Shown in pieces: positions 25,431-38,877 of a stretch of DNA of 64,000 nucleotides. A program made the translations under genes and the position numbers. The notes under the pieces are model-generated. The model made no database searches. It saw nothing but the letters and a program-made list of their open reading frames with translations, and was not told where the DNA came from. Numbering within the stretch: the first letter of the stretch is position 1; each line of letters opens with the position of its first letter. The DNA comes from Struthidea cinerea (lineage: Eukaryota; Chordata; Aves; Passeriformes; Corcoracidae): positions 544,728 to 608,727 of the forward strand of contig VZTI01004112.1 in NCBI GenBank assembly GCA_013397865.1, read 5' to 3'.

Positions 25431-28400
25431 CTAACTTTCTGTGTTGAGATGTAAATATTCTACTTTTTTAAACATAAAAACTTTGAAATGTACTATTTAA
25501 CCTGCAGTCTTGAACAATCTTCACTGAGGTTGGTGCTGAATAGACCAGACCTTTAGAGCATTTCTTTACCTACTTCTTATGGATACCAAGTGAGTACCTG
25601 TTTGTACATCTGTACATGTGTATATCTGCAACTGAAATATTTTTTATCAGTGCTTAATTTTTCAATGATGACTTTTCTTGATGCAAATTTTACATTATTT
25701 ATGAGAAAATTTCTATTTTCATGATAATCTAATTTGCAGACTATTCTGTTCAGATTTGAACACCAAAAAAACTTTTGTGAGCCTTCACTCCTGCTCTGCA
25801 TAGATGTTTGCTTAGAAAGGATTTTTGTTGTGATTCTACCCTTCGGCTTTCTGCTAGTTTCTCTGAAATTTTCACAACTGCCTGTCTCTGTCATCGACAC
25901 CACAGGAACCTATAGATCTATTTGTGTACTAATGCAGGCATCTTGTCTATGTACATATAAATAAATTTCCTTGGGCTAATTATCTCTTATCTAAAATGCC
26001 AATAAGGAGGTGACCAGTGATACCCTAGATGATTTCATTTTTTATCTTTCTCTATAAATTTCCTTCTTATTATATGACAGGATCTAAGTGCATGCACTAA
26101 TGAGTATATTTCAGTGTGTTGAAAGGTTTTATCCACACTTTGGAAGCATATATGTAGATGTCACTTATAACTACCTACCCTTTGTTTGTGTTAAAAATAG
26201 AAAAGTCAGTCCAGAACTAATAAGGAACATAGACAGTATAATTTAAAGACAAAACAGCTGAGGCCGTATGGCAACTTTTTTTTTGCACTTACGATTAATC
26301 ATTTTTCTATTAAGGCTGCTGAGAGCAGCATGAAAGCTCTTCCCATTCTTTGCCACTGGTGATGTCACTGGTTTCAGTGTAGCACTTTCAACAGACATCG
26401 TTCTGTATACTTAGATTGAAAATTCAGCCCAAGGGCTCCTTGCAAAATGATGCAAACCTGTTGTTAAGCTCTCTTCTGTAACGATGTCACAGTTTGTCAT
26501 ATTGACTTTAATAAAATCTCTTGGGTGCTGGGTAAAGTGCCTGAAATACCTGTTGAAAAGTGCCATTGTCAACATGGTGTCAAAGCTGATCAGGGCTGGG
26601 AAAGGTTTAAATCCTATCCTAGTATCCAGTTCATCTGTGTGCTCACAGGAATAAATTTTTTTGCATAGTAATGTTTCCCGTGAAAGCCTGTCTCCCTCTC
26701 TGGCATTAAAAACCTTCTCCCTGCCATTCCTGGCCTCATGTTGAGCTGTAGAGCTCCTCTATCCCAGCCGAGTCCTCTCCCTCTCCTCCCCTCCTGCTCA
26801 GCCAACACGCCTCGGACTGGAGTTTTGGCTCATCAGCCATCTTCAACACAGCCATGTTCACAGCCTGCTGTTTTTGAAATCGTGTCCTCCCTGGGCTTTC
26901 AACATGTCTGAGGGATTGCTGTCCTCATTCTCCCTCATTGTTTCTTGATAGGTTCCAGATCTGATATTTTACTCCAGATCTGCCTCAACTAAAACCTCAT
27001 CCCAGCCTGTTTTTTCCCCACTCACATAATTTTCATGCTGCTGTGAGAAGCTACTGTCTGCTATCTTTCCTCTGCCTGTGGAACTCAGGTCTCTTGTCTG
27101 TTTTTTTTTTTTTTTTAATTTTCAGAGAAATCCTTTTGGACTACAGCCCATGTTGCTCCTCATGCTTGCTTTATAAAGCTCTTCAAAGCTGATTTGTTCT
27201 TTTCTGGTTTTTCATGAAAACTCTTCTGTTTAAAGATTTCTATCCAAGCTTGCCAAAGACCAGAAGGGCACATATAGAGAATGGTACAGTCTTATTGCAC
27301 TATCTTCCTCACCTCTACTCAGCAGTTGCTTTTTTTAGTCAGTCTAGTCAGTTTTGGGCAGATGCCATGTCCAGTGAGGGTTTGGTGTGCTGCTGAACAC
27401 CACCAGAAAAATACTTCTACTATCCCAGCATGATTCTTTGTGCACTGGACAGCATGCATTTGGGTAGCACTTTCCTCATCCAGCTGGATGGGTGAGTTCA
27501 GGGTGGGCAGTGTAAAATTCTGGAAAAAGTTCCCACTGGTAGAAGTGAGGCCTTACAGACAGGGAATGTGTTCTCTTAACCTGACTATGACATAGAAGTT
27601 AATAATCTTTTCCCTTCTTCTGTGTTGCTGAGAGGAGGAAGGAATAGGAACATGAATGTGCTTTTTGTTGCTTGCCTCAGACAGCCAGAGGCAAATGAAG
27701 CTGACTTTCCTAATCACATAAATACAAAGCGGGTAGTTTCCCACACAAGAAAACCACCTACATGACTCAAAAATTCTTTCTGCTCAAATGTTTCTATTAT
27801 TGCTTGTTTGGATAACTAGGAATTTCGGCAACACTGAATGTGATTCACCCTGGACAGGGGGAACATTGGGAGGGCAGGAACATTGTGGCCAGCTTTGTAC
27901 CATGGCAGGAATGGTCAAGTCACACTGTGAGGTATGTGGGTTACAGCAGAGCCAGCTGTGATTCCCAGCTTGCAAGGAGGTTTGCAGGAGGTTTTATTCT
28001 CTATGCAATCTACCTATCACTATTAGTTCAATAAGGAAACGAAAGTCTTAGTGCTAGTAAGTGCTGAGATCTCTGGCTCTAGCCCAGACATTTATTAGGG
28101 ATGTGTGAGTCAGATCATTTCTTTGGAATTGATGATGTGCTTAAAACTTAAGCTCATGCTTAAGTAATTTACTGAATTGGGACCAGAAAGCTTGGCAACT
28201 TGCAGGATTGAACCTTAAACTAATTCAAGCATGTTTTTGTTTTTAGTTAAAGAAAAATTCTCCTCCCACTAATCCTAGCCCCATCCTCTTTAATAACAAT
28301 TTCAGTGGGGTTTTTTTAAATTTTATTTTTTTAAATATTTTTAAAATCTGGAATAAAAGTTTCTCTTTAAAGTGATAATTCAGATTTATTATTTTTTAAC

Positions 28401-28880
28401 TTAGTTCTGTATATGCTACCAGATATCCTGCACAAATTTTTTTTTGGACTGATTTACAAAACCACCTTATTATAACTCATAGCATAGATTGGTAACATGT
28501 GTAACTCAATCCAAAACACAAAGATTCAGAGAATGAAGGACTCAGATACAGCTACCAAATTCAAAGAAATCTTTCATTGTGCCACCTTTTACTATATCTG
28601 TGTTTCTTTTTACCTCCCCATGCCCCTGTTGTCAAGCTCTGAAACTAAGCTACCTTAAATTATTGCAATTAAAGCACAAGTTGTTAGGATTAAAGTATCC
28701 TGGCAAAACAGTGCTTGGTGTCAAGTGTTTCAATGAGAGAGATTTGCATTCAAATATAGAGATGATTTAGCTGTAACACATCAAATTCAGACTATTTAAC
28801 AGAGAATTAATAAAATACTGCCATATTTAATTAAGGTGTCTGTAGATTATGGTAAAAAAACCTCCCTGAAAATAACATTT
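25431..28880. other. Non-coding stretch, nothing recognised
   Basis: No gene was recognised. The largest frame is 25577-25903 (-, 108 codons), with no domain. A GC-richer segment at about 26690-26900 has few CpG. A T16 run lies at 27101-27116 and T/A-rich low complexity at about 28308-28345. Confidence 0.5.
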
Positions 28881-28922
28881 CTCTCTTTGAATAGTGATTG
28901 TCTCTCTTTGAATTGTGATGTA
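28881..28922. repeat. Two-copy 21-bp tandem repeat
   Basis: CTCTCTTTGAATAGTGATTGT is followed directly by CTCTCTTTGAATTGTGATGTA, with three differences in 21. A simple tandem duplication. Confidence 0.8.
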
Positions 28923-29780
28923 GGAAGAGATAAACAAGTAAAATGTCCTCTGCTTACAGTGTTATGCCTGCTAGACAGTATCTCTTTTCCTGACTCTTTT
29001 AATTCCCATGGTATCCTGAATTATCTTTGTTGGCAATTCAGTAGGAAATTCAAAGGATAACAGACATTATGGATGGCTGGGAAAATTTTTCAATCAAAAC
29101 CTAAGGACCCTGCTAAAGAAAAGAACTATGACCTATACAAAATATAAATAATTTTATATTTTAAATTTTTCTTGAGTGATATGTAGAAAAAAATGTAAGA
29201 AAAAGCTTCTTTTACTAGAAAAATAAAGGCCTCCTTCTTGCTTAGTGTATTTTTTTCAAGAATATACAGCATTGAGTGATCTTGTGATGTTGTCTGATCT
29301 GCTGTGTTGTCTCAGTGTAACGAATCCTACTGCTGCACCTCTGAAGGCAATGCTCAGGCCTGGGAGTTAGTGCTGTACTGAGACCTTCTTACCTGTAAGA
29401 AGAGAGTGAAATACATCTTCAAAAGGCAATCCATGAGGAATGTTTTTTCTTTAGGTATCAGAACAATGAATACTGTACTCTGAAGTAGTTGGCCAGGTTT
29501 CATTTCATTACAGAGCTATCTGTATTGCTTGAGTACCTATGCAGGCAATCTGCCCTAAAGCCAGACTCCTTTGGGTCTGTTTATTCATTTTGAGTTAAAA
29601 TGAAAACAACAGTATTGAGCAAGAGTTTCCCTGTCATGCTTTAGAGATGAACTTTTCTCAAATTGTGCAAGTGAAGTCTTCCATTTAACTGTCCTGGAAT
29701 GTTTCGTAAGGTTATGGGCTCTCTTGCGCTTGCCTGTTATGATTTGCAACCTACTGTGGCAAAGGCCTTCACCTGGAGGT
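28923..29780. other. Non-coding stretch, nothing recognised
   Basis: AT-rich, no repeat family or coding exon recognised. Frames of up to about 75 codons on either strand look random. Confidence 0.5.
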
Positions 29781-29816
29781 TCTGGTTCTAAACATTTTCT
29801 GGTTCTAAACATTTTC
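29781..29816. repeat. Exact 18-bp tandem duplication
   Basis: TCTGGTTCTAAACATTTT occurs twice back to back with no difference, indicating a recent duplication. Confidence 0.9.
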
Positions 29817-32800
29817 TAATCCTTGCAGACTGGTTCACAGTGTCCTATGAATAAAATGGTAGGACGGAGTCTTGGTTGCTCAGCTTCTCACTTATGCAGC
29901 ACAGAAGGGCCTGGGTGACTCTCCAAGGGGACCTCTGTGTATAGAAGAACTGCTGAGTTGTACTGTCAGAGCCTGGAGTTCTCTTTCCCTGGAGGCTCAT
30001 GAAGACAAGCAGGTTTACTTCACACATCTATCCATCCTCTGCTGGAAGCTGTCTCATATCTATTTGACTGGGTGCCACACATCCTGCTGCACCTCGTTGG
30101 CCATGCAAATTAGAAACAAGCACCTTTGGAAAGAATATTCCTACTTTTAGGGCAAGCCCTAGGCCTTTTCTTCAGGTTTCTGGCATCCATTTAGAACCTG
30201 ATTTCTGAGAAGTGTGTATAAAATCTACATGTTTTTCCATAGAGGAAAAAAGAGCAATCTATTTTGTTTTGAAATATAAGTGACAAATTATACTGGTGTT
30301 AATGGGCAAGAAGAAGGGGATGTGAAGAATTGTCACCTTTTCTAAGGATGCTTCCTTTGCTAGGTATGCAGTATTTGTCTTTCATGTGGTTTATGAAGTT
30401 CTTGGCCATCAGGATCAGTGATGTCTCCTTGATTCTCAGGTCAACATACAGGATATGAAGAAAAGAAATAATCCCCCTTCTTTTTTAATTTTTTTTTTTT
30501 TTCCTGAGGAGTTATGTGAAGTTAGTAGAAGCATCTGTCTCTGGGTGTTTTAGAATTTTGGGGCAACAATGGTTTTCAGTCTTAAGAAACTTCCTTACAG
30601 TTTCACACTTGTTTGTGTTTAATGCTTCTCAAGTACAAGTAATACCAAAAAGATCCTGTGTCCTGTCCATTTTTCATATCAATTTTCACATACATAATAC
30701 CTAAAAGCTGGAAATCTGGACGTTGTTACTGTACCACATGCTGAAATTTTCAGGCTGCACAGAGCAAAATTCTTTTAATATACCAGTTAAGATTTTGTGT
30801 GTATAACATCCAATACCTGTTCTTTTTTGACATAGGTAGAGTTATACCACTTCTATATATTAGGTTTTACTACCTAATAACTGGGGACAGTTTCTTTTGC
30901 AAATGAATGCTGACTAATAAAATTCTGAAGAAGTCCCTATTCACAAATATGATTGTCCCTAAAGACTGACAATGACTGCAGAGTTACAGGATGATAAAAG
31001 GTGATCTGTGCTCTGCATGAAGGCTGTGAACACTGATTTAGGATTTGAGACTTCAGCGTGTGGCTTCAAAAAGACTGGTGCTCAAAGGACTCTTCCTTTC
31101 CTGCCCTTTCTTTTGAAGTGTGCTATTGTTGCAAGGGAAAAATCACATCCTGCAGTACCTACAAAGAGCCTGGCTTTATCATCCACTGCTCACGTCAAGT
31201 AGTGTCTTATGTAAGAAGTTCCATTCACTTCTCTTTAAATACTGATGTAAAGATTATCCAAAGCAAGCAAGGTTTGCAAGAGCAGACCATGAAAACACAG
31301 ACACGCAAGGAAGAATATTACAGAGGCCGAGAGCTTGGTATTCACACGTGGCTCTCTTCTTCAGAGTAGTTTAAAGGGAAGGTGTTCTCTAAACAAGTTT
31401 ACCCTTAAAATACCTGTAAATTATGAAGAGCTCTGGCTCTGTATATGAAATGTGAATTCATATTTACAGTAGAATCAAGGGGTAGGAATATTTTGAACCT
31501 ACGCTGGAACAAAAGGAGAGAAGAAAAAGAAAAGCTTCAGGGTGGAGCTTTAGATTTTTAGGCATTCTTGAAAATAGTGGAAATGTCAGCTTGGAGATTT
31601 TTTTTAAGCTAAGGGGATCATGGCTTTCCTTGGAACAGAGACTTTTTAAATTCCTTTTTGACTGTCATCTGCAAATCATTTGACTGCTGGTAAACAGAAC
31701 CCTCTATGTTTTTCTGATAACAGAGGGAAGGCTGGAAATAAGGAATTCCACCCTTAAAGCTGTTAAGGTAGGTCTAAAATTGATGTGTATTGGATCAAAG
31801 GGTGGAATATTTTCCAGATGATCCTCCTTTTCTTCTGAGAAAAAGAAAAAAGTCAAGAACACAAACCTAAAAATAATTTCCAAGGTGTTAAATTTCAGTT
31901 GCAAAGCATGGGGATTCAATTTACAATTTTGTGTCCTGCTAGGATGATACCTAATTTGACAGTAAAACCCACTTTGTCTTCTTTCTAGTTCTTTTACTAC
32001 AAATTAAAAGGTACAGCCCATCAATAGGTATGAGGTCTTAGAAGGAAAAATCAGATAAGAATAACTAATGGACATTATTTTTCTGTAATCTTTATTTTAC
32101 AACATCCTTACATACCAAAATAATTGGCCAGAGGAGATTTCTAATTCGAATGAATCCTTAAATTTTATTGTTGGAGAAAGCGGAAGCTTTTAGTATAGCA
32201 TCTACAGAAGTATTAGTTGTTACAGCCCTGGAAAGTAAATAGGAATGTCAGCACAAATCAGCATCCACTTAAATTTCAGTACATGCAAGCCACAGAGGGA
32301 GATGCTTCTGTTATTTCATCTTCAGCCCCTTAAGAACTTATTGTAAATGTGGTGAGCTCGTTGGTCTGTGTAAAGTGAAGGCTGTGCTCTCAGATCTGTT
32401 CCTAGGAGGCAATTATCACTTCAAACAAACAGCAAAACCACCACCATTACCACTGCCATTAACTTTTCTTCCACTTTAGTAAAATAGGACAGGGATGGGA
32501 TTATGACAGAGAAGGAACTGTGTTCTATCCTGCATAGCACCTCCATGTCTAACTTGGACATAAATTTTTACAGGAAAGCTTCTTCTATCAGCACCAGTGT
32601 TTTCAGTTTAGGACACGGAACACTGGTCGCAGCCTAGGGTGGCTTGTGTGCCTTGGTTGTGTGGCACAGGGAGGGAAGGTGTGCAGCAAGTGCAGCTTTA
32701 TGTTTCCTCTGCTCCTTGCTCCACTGTGGGAGTGCAGAATCTTCATGGGTGTTTGGCTGGTATTTTCATTCAAAAATAAGATTTTGACTTTCACATTTAA

Positions 32801-35206
32801 CCTCTGTAGGTGGCTAATTATGATCAATCAATTTTCTGTTTTGGTTCTCTGTAAAAGTCCAGCTCAAGTCTCCCCCCTAGTCCTCTTTCCTAATATCCTT
32901 GTTGCCTGTCCATCTCTCTGTCCCTAATGTGAACATATCTTCCCATGCAGCAGTTTCCTCTTTCACAGGGTTTGGCTCCAGCACCAGAGAGTGCCAAAGG
33001 CACAGGGAAGGGAGCTGCCCTGTTTCTTGGAGAGAAGCTTGACTTTTCTCAAAGACAACATGATGTGGCATGTTTCTGATGGATTTTTGCAGGCGCTAAA
33101 AAGGAGATATATCTTACAAAAGACTTTTTTCCATCTATTTTCAAACCTAATCTTCAAATAATAGGCTACTGGAATTTTTCAAAGAAAAGATCAACAGAAA
33201 TTTTAGTGTGTAGGTCAAGTGCAATATTCTGTCCACCATTATTTTTGGAAGGGTACTCACAGATTCTTTTCTGCAATTATACATAAATCCTCATGTGCTA
33301 CAGTGAGATTGTTAAAATCACACAGACTACAGTGAAAATAGTTAATCAGGAACAAAAGCAAACCAAAATCTTTAGAGTGCAATTGTTGTCAAACTGTTGA
33401 TATATCTTCTACCATTCAGAAGAGAGTCTTCTGTTAATGACCTGGTATCTAATTATGTAAACAAAATAATTAAAGGAATGCTACCTCATCCTAAATACAC
33501 ATTTGGCATTTCAGAATACCATATTTTGTGAATTCAGAGCATAAAAAGACTTTTAAAGATGGGACTTTATAATTTACTCTGATAAGTTCACTCTTCACTG
33601 AAAACATAGGAAAAAAAATTAAGAACTTTAATAATCAGCCAGCCGGAAATACAGAAATAAATCTAAGTTGATGGCAATGCTCTGAGTCTATATGGCTTCC
33701 TTTGCAGAGAGTATGTCAGCCTGCAAATTCTTCAAACTCATTTGTATGGAATCCTAAATTCCAGTAAAATTCCCCGGTCCCATTTTTCTTGACCTTCTGC
33801 CATTGTTGACCTACTGTGCAGCTCATCTCAGGGCTAACTCTGAGCCAGATATAAGTGGAACAGATATTTCTTCAAGTCTGTTACAAGCAGTGTCACCTTT
33901 TCCAATTTTAAGTTGAAGCTGCCAGTACAGACAGATGCAGATCTGTAGTTTCAAAATAAGTGCAGGGCATGCTCTTTCTCCTTATTCTTCTCAAGAGGGT
34001 AACAGTTATTTTCATAGTTATTCCCAGGAGTCCATTAGTAAATCTGAATATCGCTGTGTTGGGGTCATAGGAAAGATTCAAACTGACATTCCTTGCAAAT
34101 GCGTCACTAGTAAGATCCAGTCTCTTTCCAGAAAAGAAAATAAAAAATTGACAAGTATTTAAGGCAATATTTCAGGATATTAGGTGTTGGCTAAACACAG
34201 CGTGTTATCATGGAATTCTTTATCTGATTAAAGAGAAGACATATGCACATTCTAAGTGCTGTGGATATTTTCTGAAGCTGTATTCTGTGTTCCTACATAT
34301 AGTATTGCAGGATGTGTGCTGTGGCTCATCCCATCAGAAGCCCATATTAGTGCATTACCCACCCCAGCGCTGATAGTGCTGCTTACAGAGGTGATATCAT
34401 TCCATTCTCACTCTCAGTCTCTTGATGCTCTCAGTATACATTTCCATTCTCTCTAAAGTCTATTAAACCTTTTAATGAACACATCCTGATTTGCTGAGGA
34501 CATCAAATCACGGATTTCTGCTCAAATCTCAGGCCACATAATTAAATTTTGAACTTGTTCTTTTTAGGCAAATATAGTCTTTTTCTTTTCCTCTTAAATT
34601 GGTGATGTTATTTTCAAGCAATGTTGTGTTCTGTAGTGCATTTGCATTAAAGAGAAATATTCAGCCTATGACAGGAATCTCTTGTGATAGTAAACATTGT
34701 ACAAATTGTTGCAGCTATTTTAAATGCAGTCCTCTCTGTATAATCAGTAAATACAGTTTCCATACGTGACTTCTTTTTAAACTCCTGTATGGCAATGATT
34801 ATCAAGGCCCTTTTTCCCACTTTAGAAAATGCTTTGAGTCTCAAACAGGCTAACAGTTTCTTAGTAGTTGATTTACTGTTCTCATTAGCGTATGGCATGT
34901 GGCAGTCAGTTTCCTGGCTGCTCATCACAAGCATTCAGGAGGATTGAGTACTGAAAAACTGCTTTTCTAGAATACGAATGGTGATAAAAATCACTGATAC
35001 TTTATAAAACATTTCTTTCTAGCAGGTTTGCACATGCAGACATTGGGAATAAATCACATAAAATTAACAAATTGCAGTTGACAGTTTATTCCAGTCAATC
35101 ATGTTTTACAAAGGGAGTTCTAAGAAAATACAAAATAATATTTTGCAGCTGTCACTCTATGTCCTTCTGAAAAATGAAACTCCAAGCTTCTGCAAGGCCT
35201 GCCACC
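29817..35206. other. Non-coding stretch, nothing recognised
   Basis: No gene was recognised in about 5.4 kb. The largest frames are 31058-31369 (+, 103 codons) and 34647-34934 (-, 95 codons), neither with a recognisable domain. A T-rich run lies at 30481-30502. Composition is uniform. Confidence 0.5.
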
Positions 35207-35249
35207 GTGTGTGTGTGGGTGTGGTGGGTTTGTGCACACGAGCACACAC
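35207..35249. repeat. GT-rich tract passing into CA-rich tract
   Basis: GTGTGTGTGGGTGTGGTGGG is followed by TTTGTGCACACGAGCACACAC, so alternating purine-pyrimidine GT sequence faces complementary CA sequence a few bases on. It can adopt Z-DNA or a small hairpin. Confidence 0.6.
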
Positions 35250-35663
35250 TTGGTCTGTTTGAGTGCTCCCTTATATTAGTTTTACGTCCTGCACCAGGAC
35301 TGGCTGCTGTTTGACTATAAGGTGCTACAGAAGGAAGTAAATTTTTTAGTACTAGATGAAGCTTTTTGAAAGATCATCCAAACATTGTGTTTTATCCTCC
35401 TGTGTGAACAAACGCATTTGGCATATAAAGTACCTCGCCAAGCTTCAGCCACGTATTGCATCTGGCTGATCAGGGTTCACATTGCTTTGTCATATCGAAA
35501 AGCACCAGCTCTCTGACTTCAGCTGTTAGAAGATTTAAGGCCAGTAAGCTTCGCCTTACTCTGCAGAAACATAATTCCCTTCTCTTCTGAATAGTTCCCC
35601 TTTGGTTCCTCATGCTTGTTTCTTTCTCCTGCAGCACTGGAGGGGAAGCTGAACAGGCAAGAG
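35250..35663. other. Non-coding flank of the putative LTR
   Basis: No feature recognised. The last bases before the LTR are AAGAG. Confidence 0.4.
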
Positions 35664-36024
35664 TGTAGGTGCTAAAAAGTTAGAAACGGAGAAATTCTTC
35701 AGCCTTTTCTCAATATTCTGTGAGAAGACTGTCTTTCCCATGTAAACTATTTTAAGCAAGCTCACAGTTTTATAAACTTCTTGCACTCGCAAGCTGTTTT
35801 GCAAGATTGTTATGGCTTTGACTTTGAAAATATTTTGGAATAGGTATCTTAGAACTTGGCCAATCCTCTCAAGGGGTGGATGGCCGAGGAACCGATTACC
35901 TATTGCCACTCAACACACTTTTGCCATCTATCCTATAAAAGTAGTTAGAAAATTATTAAAGCACTTCCACTTGTTCATAAGCCTGGACTCTATGTCATTT
36001 TCTTTATGCATCTCGGACGTAACA
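35664..36024 (+). mobile_element. Probable solo LTR of an endogenous retrovirus
   Basis: The 361-bp segment starts TGTAGG and ends GTAACA, giving the TG...CA ends of a retroviral long terminal repeat with TGT/ACA inverted termini. In the expected order on the plus strand are CCAAT (35860-35864), TATAAAA (35934-35940) and a poly-A-type ATTAAA (35954-35959), then about 65 bp to the 3' end, which carries CpG. The flanks share only GAG, shorter than the usual 4-6 bp duplication, so age or boundary error is likely. No primer-binding site follows and no internal retroviral sequence was seen on either side, so it would be a solo LTR. The family cannot be named. Confidence 0.55.
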
Positions 36025-36645
36025 GAGACACAAAAGGATGGAATGGATATAAAGAGAGCCCTACAAATGTGAGTATTAGGACTTTTGGAGACTGCAACAT
36101 GAGACACTATGTTGCAGAGAGATGATGAGACTCTGAAGCATCTCAGGGCCACAAGGGATGGTGCCAGGCTTGGACAGGCTCAAGGTCATAGAGAGCAGGG
36201 GGTTCAAGTAGCTACAAACATGGGCACAGAAAGGTAAAAGAAATTTTAATTTCTCCCTGAGGAAGATAATCATGTACATGGAGGCCAACCAAGAGGGCTG
36301 TTTAAGTACAAAACCAGCAAAAACCGGTTTGAAGATACTAAGGTAAGGCAGAGATGGAAAGGCCAATCACGTCTGATGCTGGTTTCTCTTGGAAGAATAG
36401 AAACCTCATATTTCTGGCAAAAGCCTTAATTTTATCACCAAATTTTCAAGTTCTGGGGTTTTGCCTATAAGCAAGAAAGCAAGTGGAATATAACCACCAC
36501 ACAGTCATAGCCAATTTCAAAGAACAATGAACGAAACAGTTATTTGTAAGAGCCAGAAGAAATAGAAATGGCCACCCCGCACTATCCAAATATTTCAGGA
36601 TTTTTAAGGCACTTTATTCCCTTAGTTAACATCTACAACATCCGA

Positions 36646-36665
36646 GGCAGGGAGGGGGTAGGGGG
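36646..36665 (+). other. G-rich tract, possible G-quadruplex
   Basis: Runs of 2, 3, 5 and 5 G separated by CA, A and TA. One run is only two G, so it could form a two-layer or bulged quadruplex on the plus strand. Confidence 0.4.
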
Positions 36666-37748
36666 TAGCAGTTATTTGTTTTCATTATTTGCTTATTATC
36701 TCATCCAAGATAATTAGCTAATTTACCCAAGGTAGTTGTCTATTTTAAGCTTTTTGTTTAGACTCCTCCTGCATTCAGTGAGGAAAGACAGGTCAATTGC
36801 TCTCACTGCCTCTCTTCACTGATAGGGAGAGTTTACATGAAAAATTTTGACTAACTGTCTAACTTTCTGATGCAGAAAACCGTTTGAAAGAAATTTCATC
36901 CATACTAATCAGTGAAGTGAAAAAAACTGAAAGGGAAGGTAAGAAAACATGCTGAAAATAAGGTTGTAGAACACTGGTACCAATGTTAAAGGAAAAAAAA
37001 AAACTAATAATTTTCTAATGCAGATTTAAAAACCCTGAATCACTTCAATTCAATTAATAAGTAAACAAATAACATGAGAGGTAAAAATAATTATAAAAAC
37101 CCAAAAGAAATTGAGTCTCACTGTCTGGTTTTTTAAAATTTAGAGAAATCTTAGCATCTTGGATCAAACCCTGCTCTTCACTGTATTCATATAACATTAC
37201 TGAAGTTAAGAGTACTACATAGATGTGAAGACAGAATTTGAAACTCTTGTAGTGTGGTGTGAGATCATATACTTTCATTACCTAGAAACTCATATGATGC
37301 GAATAAAACAGATTTTAACTACATGATTCTCAAAATTCTTACAAAATCCAGAACATGGCTTTTTTTCAAGGGTTGTGCAATGTTTACTTATTGGTAAAAA
37401 AAAAGAAAAAAATGCATGCTGAAATTCTCAAAGTTTCAATCTGCAAACAGCCTCATTGCTTTTTGCAAAGGCTGTATTTAACTGTTTGAAACAGAGTGTG
37501 CATCCTTCTGTTCTTGCATATGGAAAGGGCAGAACTAGGGAATGGAGCTGCTCATCCTGGCTGGGACTCCTTGGGTTGCAAATGCAGGAGCATCCTCTTC
37601 AACAATTTTAATTCATATGGAAAGGTGATTCATTGCTAGACTAGGCTCTGTTCTTCTTTCCAATGGGCTCCTGTCAAGGAGCTTGGATAACTTCACTAGG
37701 AGCAGGTTTGTGCCTTTAGCATTACTGGCAGGCTATGGTCCTTTAAGT

Positions 37749-37778
37749 TATATATATATATATACATATATGTGTATA
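37749..37778. repeat. TA microsatellite
   Basis: Alternating TA for about 16 bp, then imperfect TACATATATGTGTATA, which is nearly self-complementary. Confidence 0.75.
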
Positions 37779-38837
37779 ACTTTCCCATTTTCAATCTTCA
37801 AAATTTAGCAGTTCTCCTTTAAATGCTGGAATCCTGCTACCCATAACTATAGTTACAGTTCCCAAATATTGACCCATTTCACTTTTATTTGAGTGTAGCA
37901 TTAATAACATTAGCAAATAGCACTGTGTATCAAACAGAATACAACATGCTAATGTTAGCTGGGGTGTAATGGGTATCTGTGCCAGGAACTATTCTTGTTT
38001 AATGAATCTACACTTACTAGTCTTGTCCTTCATGGGACAATAAATGAAAGAAACAATTATTTATTCAAACTAGGATGAAAAGATTATTTCAGATAACAAA
38101 ATCTACAAGTCAGGTTAGCAAAAGGTTACCATAAAGACTTTGCTTTTTCATTAAGTATTATTTCTTCACAAAACAAAACTCTTAACAATAGACATTTTTT
38201 ATTATTATTATCCAGCAGTAACAAAGCAACAAGACATTTATATGAAAATGGTACCCAGCATTCCCAGACTAGAAATGCACTAGATACTGAGCAGGAAAAC
38301 AAGCAGCTGCTATCATATACTACCACATATTTCATTTTTATAATTACTTTCATCAGGAGATATGAAGATATGTGTCAAGTAAAATTCACTTAACTGTGAA
38401 GAAATAAATTGGACCCCTTCTCCATGCATTCCTATTTCCTTTTGCAGCCATAGAAGAAGCAGCAGGGTAGTTCGTGGGTCAATGATGTGCAGTGCTCTGA
38501 CTCAAATGTTATCAGACAAAACCAGCACACTTTCTAGTGTTAAATGGTAACACATTGAGTGTCTCCTGCTTCATCCTGCCCATGGCCTCTTCTCTTTTTT
38601 AGTGTGTGCTGTCACTGGGCACTATGTGGCAGACATGGCTTTCTGGAAGGGACACAGGTTTGTCTGGGAGTCATCTCCATTCAGCAGCATCCTGTGTCAA
38701 AGTGAAGTCTGCTCTGTGGAGAACTGGATGACTTGTTTGAAAAGGTAGTGAAAAATGACGAAGAAGTTTTTCATTTAAAATCTCACATTTTATATTATTG
38801 TAGCACCCTGTTGTGTTTTCTTCTCTAAAGTATTTCC

Positions 38838-38877
38838 ATAATAATATAATTAATATAATATAATATATATAATTATA
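38838..38877. repeat. Pure A/T tract of 40 bp
   Basis: Forty bases without G or C, built of ATAAT and TATAAT-like steps. Low-complexity sequence. Confidence 0.75.
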
